In this document: positions 1 to 4,989 of the stretch, in pieces
Position numbering within the stretch: position 1 is the first letter of the stretch
Layout of the letters: every line of letters starts with the position of its first letter
DNA from: Bacteroidota bacterium
GTDB taxonomy: Bacteria; Bacteroidota; Bacteroidia; Flavobacteriales_D; Crocinitomicaceae
Length of the DNA stretch: 6,883 nucleotides
Assembly (NCBI GenBank): GCA_016866415.1
Contig: VGML01000110.1
Coordinates: forward strand, 1-6,883
Direction: 5' to 3'
Translations under genes and position numbers: made by a program
Notes under the pieces: generated by a model
Told to the model about the DNA's origin: nothing
Database searches by the model: none
What the model saw: only the letters and a program-made list of their open reading frames with translations

Positions 1-151
1 AAAAGTGAGATTTACTTCTAAGTATGCACCTTGGGAACTAGTGCTTTCGGAAGAATTTAATACTCGTTCCGAAGCGTTAAATCGCGAAAAATGGTATAAA
101 ACTGGTGTCGGAAGAGATTGGATTCAGCAACAAATAATAAAAAATGGATGA
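1..151 (+). CDS. GIY-YIG nuclease family protein, copy 1 (5' end outside window)
   Basis: This is the C-terminal 49 residues of a small single-domain GIY-YIG (UPF0213-like) nuclease; the reading frame starts at base 2 and ends at TGA 149-151. The first 127 bases are identical to codons of the complete copy at 247-477, so the identity follows from that copy. The visible part includes the family's PW-x-LV-x-S-E-E-F strand, the R-E-K segment with the putative metal-binding Glu, and the GRDWI end. Position 128 is C, so the codon is CAA rather than the TAA of copy 2, and the protein runs seven residues further (QQIIKNG). With the missing N-terminus modelled on copy 2 it would be about 83 aa, a usual length for this family. 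The stop codon lies at the start of the tRNA-like tail. Family members are related to homing and repair nucleases, but the target here is unknown. Confidence 0.85.
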   Translation, partial: KVRFTSKYAPWELVLSEEFNTRSEALNREKWYKTGVGRDWIQQQIIKNG

Positions 152-158
152 ATGGATT

Positions 159-212
159 GAGCAATCCGCCGCGGCGGATAGGTCTCAGGTTCGAATCCTG
201 AGCGGATCACCA
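159..212 (+). ncRNA. tRNA-like tail of module A (5'-truncated tRNA remnant or structured RNA)
   Basis: Read against a canonical tRNA, this stretch gives, in order: GAGC plus A (D-stem 3' strand and position 26, 159-163); a palindromic hairpin in place of the anticodon arm (164-179); AGGTC (variable loop, 180-184); a 5-bp T stem TCAGG/CCTGA closing the loop TTCGAAT (185-201); a 7-nt acceptor 3' strand GCGGATC (202-208); discriminator A209; and CCA (210-212). The TGGATT just upstream resembles a D-loop. No matching acceptor 5' strand (GATCCGC) or D-stem 5' strand is seen, and the anticodon position lacks a 7-nt loop with T33, so it is not a working elongator tRNA. ATCCGC (164-169) could pair with GCGGAT (202-207) as an alternative to the hairpin. 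Whether it is a relic or a functional RNA is not decided by the sequence alone. Confidence 0.6.
164..179. repeat. 16-bp perfect palindrome at anticodon-arm position
   Basis: ATCCGCCGCGGCGGAT is its own reverse complement and is strikingly GC-rich in an AT-rich setting. In RNA it would form a 5-7 bp stem with a very small loop. It could be an RNA hairpin or a DNA recognition site for the neighbouring GIY-YIG nuclease; both are inferences. Confidence 0.85.
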
Positions 213-243
213 AGAGGTTGTTAAATAACAACCTCTTTTTTTT
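213..243 (+). terminator. Rho-independent terminator after module A
   Basis: A perfect 10-bp stem AGAGGTTGTT/AACAACCTCT (213-222 and 227-236) closes the 4-nt loop AAAT and is followed by seven T (237-243). It begins at the base after the CCA of the tRNA-like tail and ends three bases before the ATG of the next GIY-YIG gene, so it should separate the two modules transcriptionally. Confidence 0.88.
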
Positions 244-246
244 GCT

Positions 247-477
247 ATGAAATATTATTCATATGTCCTTCGTTCTCAAAAAAATGGAATCCTATACAAG
301 GGTTCAACAGAAAATTTAGAGAATCGAATAAATTACCACAATCAAGGAAAAGTGAGATTTACTTCTAAGTATGCACCTTGGGAACTAGTGCTTTCGGAAG
401 AATTTAATACTCGTTCCGAAGCGTTAAATCGCGAAAAATGGTATAAAACTGGTGTCGGAAGAGATTGGATTCAGTAA
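247..477 (+). CDS. GIY-YIG nuclease family protein, copy 2
   Basis: Small standalone GIY-YIG domain protein of 76 aa, of the UPF0213 type. The GIY half-motif is Y4-S-Y6-V-L and the YIG half-motif is Y17-K18-G19, with Lys in place of the usual Ile. R27 (catalytic Arg), H31 and N32 follow in the R-x-x-x-H-N helix. The PWELV strand is at 44-48, the R-E-K with the putative metal ligand E63 at 62-64, and GRDWI at 71-75. The main catalytic residues of the fold are therefore present. It stops at TAA 475-477 because of a C-to-T difference from copy 1, which makes it seven residues shorter at the C-terminus. ATG 247 is the first start after an in-frame stop at 226-228. It lies three bases after a terminator T-run and has no Shine-Dalgarno sequence. 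Proteins of this family may be selfish or repair-related nucleases; the substrate is unknown. A slightly truncated, possibly impaired copy is an alternative reading. Confidence 0.88.
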   Translation: MKYYSYVLRSQKNGILYKGSTENLENRINYHNQGKVRFTSKYAPWELVLSEEFNTRSEALNREKWYKTGVGRDWIQ

Positions 478-505
478 CAACTAATAAAAAATGGATGAAT
501 GGATC

Positions 506-557
506 GAGCAATCCGCCACGGCGGATAGGTCTTTGGTTCGAATCCAAACGGGATCAC
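506..557 (+). ncRNA. tRNA-like tail of module B
   Basis: This has the same layout as the tail at 159-212: GAGCA (506-510), hairpin at the anticodon-arm position (511-526), AGGTC (527-531), T stem TTTGG/CCAAA around TTCGAAT (532-548), acceptor-like CGGGATC (549-555) and discriminator A556. CCA is lost; the sequence reads CTT. Against module A, two T-stem pairs change on both sides (533-547 is T-A instead of C-G; 534-546 is T-A instead of A-T) and the loop is unchanged, so pairing is kept. This points either to selection on RNA structure or to descent from two different tRNAs. No 5' half is present. Confidence 0.58.
511..526. repeat. Near-palindrome at anticodon-arm position, unit B
   Basis: ATCCGCCACGGCGGAT matches the perfect palindrome of unit A except for G to A at 518, which breaks only the central pair. 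The 7-bp arms ATCCGCC and GGCGGAT are fully conserved. Confidence 0.8.
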
Positions 558-560
558 TTG

Positions 561-595
561 AAAAGCCTCACAGAAATGTGAAGCATTTTTGTTTT
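561..595. terminator. Probable bidirectional terminator between module B and the phosphatase gene
   Basis: The stem GCCTCACA (565-572) / TGTGAAGC (577-584) has one C-A mismatch and a GAAA loop, and is followed by ATTTTTGTTTT on the + strand. On the other strand the same hairpin is followed by TTTTC, so it can also end the leftward phosphatase transcript. The rest of the gap to 647 is AT-rich and shows no gene. Confidence 0.7.
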
Positions 596-647
596 AGCTA
601 ATACTATATCTTCAAAAATTTAAAACGAAATAAACTGGTTAAAGGAT

Positions 648-1559
648 TTAAATATAAATCAACTTCTCATTACTCAAAACTGATTCTCCGTCATAACGAT
701 ATGCCACAAGTTTTCCTCCCTTTGCCACACTGTAATCCAAACAACAGGCATTTCCCTTAAGAATAATTGGTTCTTCTTTTAACCAATAGTGACCAAAAAA
801 CACATTCTTTTCGTCTTCTCGGTGATATTCCAGAGAGCTTAATTCCGATAACTCGATTGAAAGTTCTGGTAATGATTCCAAATATTCAACACTTATTGAC
901 TTATAAGTCATTTTTGAAGGATCTTCCCACCATTTTATTCTAATTTCGGTTCGTTGAGTTCCTTGGTGATCCTTAAAAAATAAACCATTCGGCATTTTAA
1001 TTTCTTTACCTTTCAGCGTTTCCTCAACAGCTAGATTTATTTTTTTTCCTTTTTTAACAGATTGATAAATATGCTCATCTGTTAGTCTATCATTCTCAAG
1101 TGTATTTCTTAAAAATTCGATGTGCTGATTATCCCAACAAGCATGCACGGCCTTAAACGTTTCAGTTTCATAATATAGGGGCAAGGTCTTAAACCATTCT
1201 AAATAATCTTCATATTCATCTTGCTTATTTTCAAACTGCTTAAGCGTTTCATAATGTTGTATTATATTTTTTATTTCATGCTTTCTTAAATGTCCACCTT
1301 CAGATTCTTGAAAGTGAAAGCACAAAGCATTGTATTCATGATTTCCCATTAATGCGATGGCGTTTCCACTTTCAACCATTCCTCGAACGATTTGAAGCGT
1401 TTCTCTTATTTTCGGACCTCTATCAATATAATCACCAACAAAAAGTACTTTCCTATCTGAATGGACATATGTTCCATTATCCTTTGAATAACCCAACTTA
1501 CTCAATAGTTTTTCTAATTCGTCAGCATAACCGTGAATATCTCCGATAAAATCTATCAT
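648..1559 (-). CDS. PPP-type metallophosphatase (calcineurin-like phosphoesterase)
   Basis: Cytoplasmic metal-dependent phosphoesterase of the PPP superfamily, 303 aa from ATG 1557-1559. The metal-site motifs occur in order: GDIHG (6-10), GDYIDRG (42-48), GNHE (72-75), VHACW with H139, and FGH with H257. A CLDYSVAKGG segment near the C-terminus is typical of PPP enzymes. Together they supply the Asp, Asn and His ligands of a two-metal centre. An in-frame TTG two codons upstream (1563-1565) is a possible start, but ATG puts the first strand directly before GDIHG and is preferred. The substrate cannot be told: protein Ser/Thr phosphatase, PrpE-like or ApaH-like diadenosine tetraphosphatase are all open, and the distance of about 190 residues between GNHE and the final GH suggests a large insert. 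It is divergent from lnt and appears monocistronic, ending before a shared terminator. Confidence 0.88.
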   Translation of the reverse strand: MIDFIGDIHGYADELEKLLSKLGYSKDNGTYVHSDRKVLFVGDYIDRGPKIRETLQIVRGMVESGNAIALMGNHEYNALCFHFQESEGGHLRKHEIKNIIQHYETLKQFENKQDEYEDYLEWFKTLPLYYETETFKAVHACWDNQHIEFLRNTLENDRLTDEHIYQSVKKGKKINLAVEETLKGKEIKMPNGLFFKDHQGTQRTEIRIKWWEDPSKMTYKSISVEYLESLPELSIELSELSSLEYHREDEKNVFFGHYWLKEEPIILKGNACCLDYSVAKGGKLVAYRYDGESVLSNEKLIYI

Positions 1560-1744
1560 TTTCAATTAATTAATTTAAATTAAGTAGGATAGGTTAAAAC
1601 AACAAATAGTTCAATTCTAAATTATTCAACTTAAATATTATTTTTCGAATATTGATATTAAAGTTCTCCATAAGTGATTTTGTAAATGGTTTCTTATTTC
1701 CTTTCGAATTTACGATATTTACATTCGATTATTTTAATTCAAAA
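1560..1744. other. Divergent AT-rich intergenic region, phosphatase/lnt
   Basis: These 185 bp separate the ATG codons of two divergent genes and must hold both promoters. The sequence is very AT-rich. I found no TTTG plus TAnnTTTG pair at proper spacing on either strand, and no convincing hairpin or small gene. The right part (1652-1744) is an open in-frame extension of lnt from a TTG, but its translation does not look like part of the Lnt family. Confidence 0.6.
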
Positions 1745-3337
1745 ATGCCAATTTATCAACGTTATCTTTTTTCTATCCTAAGTGGGATTTTACTTACCTT
1801 AAGTTTTCCTTATTCGGGAAGTATCACTCCTTTGATTTTCATTGCGTTGGTTCCACTTTTATTGGTAGAAGAAGGACTAATTGAAAAGAATAAAAACCGC
1901 TTTCATTTCTATCCGCACAGCTACATAACTTTCTTGATTTATAACCTAGGAACAACGTGGTGGATTTATAATTCAACCGATGTGGGAGCTTATATGGCAT
2001 TCATTTTCAATTCATTATTAATGACTTGGGGATTTCAAATTTATCATATGATCCATCGAAAAATTGGAGGAAGACAAGGAATTTTATCATTAATTATCGT
2101 TTGGACAGCATTTGAATGGATACACTTTAATTGGGAATTGTCTTGGCCTTGGTTGGCATTTGGTAATGTTTTCTCCATTCGAATCAATTGGGTTCAATGG
2201 TATGAATATACAGGTGTTTTGGGCGGAACCATATGGGTTTTAGTTGGGAATATCCTCTTTTTCAAATTTTATAAATCACTATTTTTAAAAGAAAATAGAA
2301 AAGAAACGTACAAATTGATTTCAATTGCTGCTGGTGTTTTAGTAATTCCAATTGTAATTTCTATTCTTATTTTAAATTCGTTACCCGACAATTCGAATCA
2401 CAAATCGTATGAAGTAGTTGTAGTTCAACCAAACATAGATCCATACAACGAAAAATTTGACCCAAATGCCACTGTTGACAAGCAGCTTCAACAAATGTTT
2501 GAACTAGCTAATCAAAAAGTGTCCTCTAAAACGGATTTGGTTATTTGCCCAGAAACTGCCATCAGCCAGGGCTTTGTGGAAAATGAATTAAAAGATTACA
2601 CGTTTTATCAACTTTTGGAAAATCAATTGAAAACTTGGGGTAAAACAGATTTGTTAATTGGTGCATCAACTTATCAGTTATTCGAAAAGAAAAATTCTCG
2701 AGCAAGTATTAAAATTCCAAACGCAGAAGGCTATTTCGAGAGTTACAATTCGTCGCTCTACATGTCAAAAAAAAATAAAGCAACATTTATTCATAAATCG
2801 AAATTAGTGTTAGGCGTTGAGAAAATTCCTTTTTCCCAGTATTTTCCATTCTTGGAGGAATATTCAATTAACAACGGCGGTACAACTGGAACCCTTGGAA
2901 TCGAACCTCATCCTAAAATTTATAAACGCAAAATGGACGTGGCACCAATTGTTTGTTATGAATCAATCTATGGTGAATTTGTTGCTAAGCAATCAAAACA
3001 AGGGGCTGATTTTCTTGCAATATTGACGAACGACGGATGGTGGGGCAATTCTCCCGGTCACAAACAACATTTCAGTTTTGCGAAGTTACGTGCAATAGAA
3101 AACCGAAAATGGGTGGCTCGCTCTGCCAATACAGGTATCAGCGGATTCATCGATGAAAAGGGCCATATCATTCAGCAATCGACTTATTGGACACCAGATG
3201 CCTTGAAACAAACTATTCGGAAAGGAAATAAAACGACCGTTTATGCGATATTTGGAGATTACCTTGGAGTATTTGCTTTTATCTTGCTCTTTCCCCTAAT
3301 CGTTTGGTCGTTTTTTAAAAAAAATAAAAATCTTTGA
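1745..3337 (+). CDS. lnt: Apolipoprotein N-acyltransferase Lnt
   Basis: Inner-membrane enzyme that adds the third acyl chain to the N-terminal Cys of lipoproteins, the last step of lipoprotein maturation. It is 530 aa from ATG 1745-1747. About seven membrane segments fall in the N-terminal 210 residues (near 6-21, 30-41, 60-75, 83-100, 112-126, 158-176, 191-210), then a periplasmic nitrilase (CN-hydrolase) domain at about 223-470, and a last membrane helix at 506-524. The catalytic triad is E270 (in CPETA), K351 (in HKSKLVLGVE) and C404 (in PIVCYES), with the essential second Glu at E359. The TNDGWWG and ARSANTG blocks are diagnostic. An in-frame TTG at 1652 would add 31 residues but gives no recognisable family sequence, so ATG is preferred. 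apaG follows after 47 bp on the same strand with no terminator between, so the two may share a transcript. Confidence 0.95.
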   Translation: MPIYQRYLFSILSGILLTLSFPYSGSITPLIFIALVPLLLVEEGLIEKNKNRFHFYPHSYITFLIYNLGTTWWIYNSTDVGAYMAFIFNSLLMTWGFQIYHMIHRKIGGRQGILSLIIVWTAFEWIHFNWELSWPWLAFGNVFSIRINWVQWYEYTGVLGGTIWVLVGNILFFKFYKSLFLKENRKETYKLISIAAGVLVIPIVISILILNSLPDNSNHKSYEVVVVQPNIDPYNEKFDPNATVDKQLQQMFELANQKVSSKTDLVICPETAISQGFVENELKDYTFYQLLENQLKTWGKTDLLIGASTYQLFEKKNSRASIKIPNAEGYFESYNSSLYMSKKNKATFIHKSKLVLGVEKIPFSQYFPFLEEYSINNGGTTGTLGIEPHPKIYKRKMDVAPIVCYESIYGEFVAKQSKQGADFLAILTNDGWWGNSPGHKQHFSFAKLRAIENRKWVARSANTGISGFIDEKGHIIQQSTYWTPDALKQTIRKGNKTTVYAIFGDYLGVFAFILLFPLIVWSFFKKNKNL

Positions 3338-3384
3338 TCTAAACCTTCGTTCGTTTGCTTCTTTTTACGAAATTTGACTAATCG

Positions 3385-3771
3385 ATGTCATCAAAAACCA
3401 TACATAGCATTGTCATTGGGGTAAAAACCTGGTTCAGACCTGATTTATCTAATCCGGAAAGTGAGAATTATTTTTACAATTATCAGATTTCAATCGAAAA
3501 CAAAAGTGAATTCCGCGTTCAATTGTTGAAACGCTATTGGCGAATTGACCATTTGGCCATCGGTTCGAACGTGGTGACAGGAGAAGGTGTGGTAGGAGAA
3601 CAACCTATTTTTGAACCAAATCAATCGTTTGAATATACCAGTGGTTGCGAGATCTGGAACGTAATTGGAAAAATGACGGGATATTACACGTTTAAAAACC
3701 TAGATACAGGAGATACGTTCGCAGTTGCCATTCCAGAATTTCAATTGGTGTTTCCTCCGATTTTGAATTAA
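3385..3771 (+). CDS. apaG: ApaG domain protein
   Basis: Single-domain ApaG (DUF525) protein of 128 aa, a normal length. It is a small beta-sandwich protein resembling fibronectin type III folds. The diagnostic run is at 65-112: GEGVVGEQP, F-E-P-N-Q-S-F-E-Y-T-S-G-C, then GKMTGYY and the F-A-V-A-I-P-E-F strand, ending in PPILN. The biochemical role is not settled: genetic links to Co2+/Mg2+ resistance gave it the name CorD, and the name apaG comes from its place next to apaH in enterobacteria. The start at ATG 3385 fits the family's N-terminus. It lies downstream of lnt and converges with rsmG, whose stop codon overlaps its own within TTAA (3768-3771). Confidence 0.94.
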   Translation: MSSKTIHSIVIGVKTWFRPDLSNPESENYFYNYQISIENKSEFRVQLLKRYWRIDHLAIGSNVVTGEGVVGEQPIFEPNQSFEYTSGCEIWNVIGKMTGYYTFKNLDTGDTFAVAIPEFQLVFPPILN

Positions 3772-4394
3772 AATTTCACGTAAACCACTTTCTTGGTTTC
3801 AAAGAATTCGCCTTCGAAAAAATCATTCAAATTGATTTCTTTACTCCATTGTTTAACTGGTTTCATTTCCTCAGTTAAATCCCCGCCTTTGAGATAAAGT
3901 ATACCATTCGGAAGCGAATTTTTAGAGGTTTTTGAAATTTTATTTTTTACCCATGTAATGAATTCAGGCATTTGTGTAACTGCACGACTAACTATAAAAT
4001 CAAAAGTTCCTTCCACCTTTTCGGCGCGCTCGTGAATTCCTGTGACATTTTTTAATCCAAGAGCACTGGCAACTTCATTCACCACTTTAATTTTCTTACC
4101 GATTGAATCCACCAATAAAAATTTACATTCAGGAAATAAAATAGCTAAGGGAATTCCAGGAAAACCCCCACCGGTTCCCACGTCCATGATTTTTGTGCCT
4201 TTTTTAAACTGAATCACTTTTGCAATTCCCAAAGAATGCAGAACATGTCGTTCGTAAAAATTCTCTGTATCTTTTCGAGAAATTACATTGATTTGCTCGT
4301 TCCAATAAGTGTAAAGCTCTTGCAATTTCCCATATTGCTCGATTTGTTTGGAACTTAACTCTGGGAAATAACTTTGAATTAAATCAGATAGCAT
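3768..4394 (-). CDS. rsmG: 16S rRNA (guanine527-N7)-methyltransferase RsmG
   Basis: Cytoplasmic SAM-dependent methyltransferase that makes m7G527 in the 530 loop of 16S rRNA (also called GidB). It is 208 aa, the usual length. The N-terminal helical part carries the family's WNEQINVISRKD (31-42) and H50-x-x-H-S-L segment. The SAM-binding glycine loop is MDVGTGGGFPGIPLA (70-84), followed by the acidic LLVDS at 93-97. SRAV is at 136-139 and YLKGG at 167-171. In other bacteria, loss of RsmG gives low-level streptomycin resistance. It is the last gene of a leftward cluster: its ATG (4392-4394) lies inside the sigma factor gene, overlapping it by 11 bp, which suggests translational coupling. No terminator of its own is seen in the overlap with apaG. 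Confidence 0.96.
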   Translation of the reverse strand: MLSDLIQSYFPELSSKQIEQYGKLQELYTYWNEQINVISRKDTENFYERHVLHSLGIAKVIQFKKGTKIMDVGTGGGFPGIPLAILFPECKFLLVDSIGKKIKVVNEVASALGLKNVTGIHERAEKVEGTFDFIVSRAVTQMPEFITWVKNKISKTSKNSLPNGILYLKGGDLTEEMKPVKQWSKEINLNDFFEGEFFETKKVVYVKF

Positions 4395-4989
4395 CTTTGG
4401 TCTTATCCATCATTGCTGCTAAAAAATCGCGGGCACGAAACAACTGCGCTTTAACCGTTCCGAGTGGTAAATTCAGTTGCTCGGCGATTTCTTCATAACT
4501 CAACTCTTCAAAATACCTTTTCTCAACTAAATCCCGATACTTCGGCTTTAATTTACTCACCAACAAACGCATATGTTCAACTCGTTGTCCCTGCATGATC
4601 GTTTCTTCTGGATTCAAACTTGAAGATTTGGCGTCAACATGTATTTTTTCTCCATCATCCATTACAATTCCAGTATCCATAGATGTTAGTTGAACGCGTT
4701 TTTTACGAATGAAATCGATACTATTATTTGATGCGATTTTGAATAACCAAGTACTGAAAGCAAAACTCGGAGAATATTGATCCAAACGACTGAATGCTTT
4801 TCCAAATGCTTCAATGGTCAAATCGTCGGCATCATCCGTATTTTTAACCATCTTGAGCATCATGAAATATATGGAATCTCGATAGCGATCCATTAGTTCA
4901 GCGTATGCAGCCTGATTTCCCGAACGAGCAGACTCAACCAACTGTAGATCGATTTTCGCTTTATCAGATAAATGTTCGTTCTCTACCAT
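4384..4989 (-). CDS. RNA polymerase sigma factor, ECF/sigma-70 family
   Basis: Sigma factor of 201 aa with region 2 (about 24-98) and region 4 (about 140-190) only, as in ECF sigma factors. Region 2.2 is seen in DDADDLTIEAFGKAFSRLDQY-like residues 52-72. The -10-melting and recognition helix includes FSTWLFKIASNNSIDFIRKKR-like residues 78-98. Region 4 has the helix-turn-helix ELSYEEIAEQLNLPLGTVKA (162-181) for -35/-33 binding. The linker at 99-128 is longer and more acidic than in minimal ECF proteins. No anti-sigma gene lies next to it: the upstream neighbour is a glycosyltransferase (7-bp overlap) and the downstream one is rsmG (11-bp overlap). This argues against control by a co-transcribed anti-sigma factor. 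The regulon cannot be told from the sequence. Confidence 0.93.
   Translation of the reverse strand: MVENEHLSDKAKIDLQLVESARSGNQAAYAELMDRYRDSIYFMMLKMVKNTDDADDLTIEAFGKAFSRLDQYSPSFAFSTWLFKIASNNSIDFIRKKRVQLTSMDTGIVMDDGEKIHVDAKSSSLNPEETIMQGQRVEHMRLLVSKLKPKYRDLVEKRYFEELSYEEIAEQLNLPLGTVKAQLFRARDFLAAMMDKTKDAI

Larger units (their letters stand above)
1..210 (+). repeat. Tandem module repeat, unit A (left end outside window)
   Basis: Direct repeat of 348-557 at an offset of 347 bp. By eye 200 of 210 positions match. The ten mismatches are at 128, 134, 158, 171, 186, 187, 199, 200, 202 and 203. The first 127 bases are identical, and similarity ends abruptly after the GGATCAC at 204-210. The unit comprises the 3' part of the GIY-YIG gene and its tRNA-like tail; the two terminators that follow are unrelated in sequence. 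Confidence 0.95.
348..557 (+). repeat. Tandem module repeat, unit B
   Basis: Second copy of the 1-210 repeat, about 95% identical by eye. It covers the GIY-YIG gene from codon 34 onward plus the tRNA-like tail. Mismatches to unit A are at 475, 481, 505, 518, 533, 534, 546, 547, 549 and 550, all in the last 83 bases. Since 247-347 is the front of the same gene, the true repeat unit probably reaches further left in both copies. Confidence 0.95.

Noticed and set aside
159..212. A functional elongator tRNA gene
   Set aside because: The T arm, variable loop and CCA fit, but there is no acceptor 5' strand or D-stem 5' strand, and the anticodon position is a palindrome without a 7-nt loop.
1..557. 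CRISPR-like array
   Set aside because: There are only two units, each over 200 bp long and containing coding sequence; no short regular repeats with unique spacers.
1352..1549. 65-codon rightward open frame
   Set aside because: It lies antisense inside the phosphatase gene, whose conserved motifs occupy this stretch.
1652..1744. TTG start extending Lnt by 31 residues
   Set aside because: The extension has no recognisable family sequence; the ATG at 1745 starts directly before the first membrane helix.
2817..3026. 69-codon rightward open frame
   Set aside because: It lies out of frame inside the catalytic domain of lnt and has no protein-like features of its own.
3333..3357. Promoter for apaG with TTTG at 3333-3336 and TTCGTTTG at 3350-3357
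   Set aside because: The spacing of 13 bp is too short for the Bacteroidota -33/-7 arrangement and the second box has a mismatch; transcription together with lnt is simpler.
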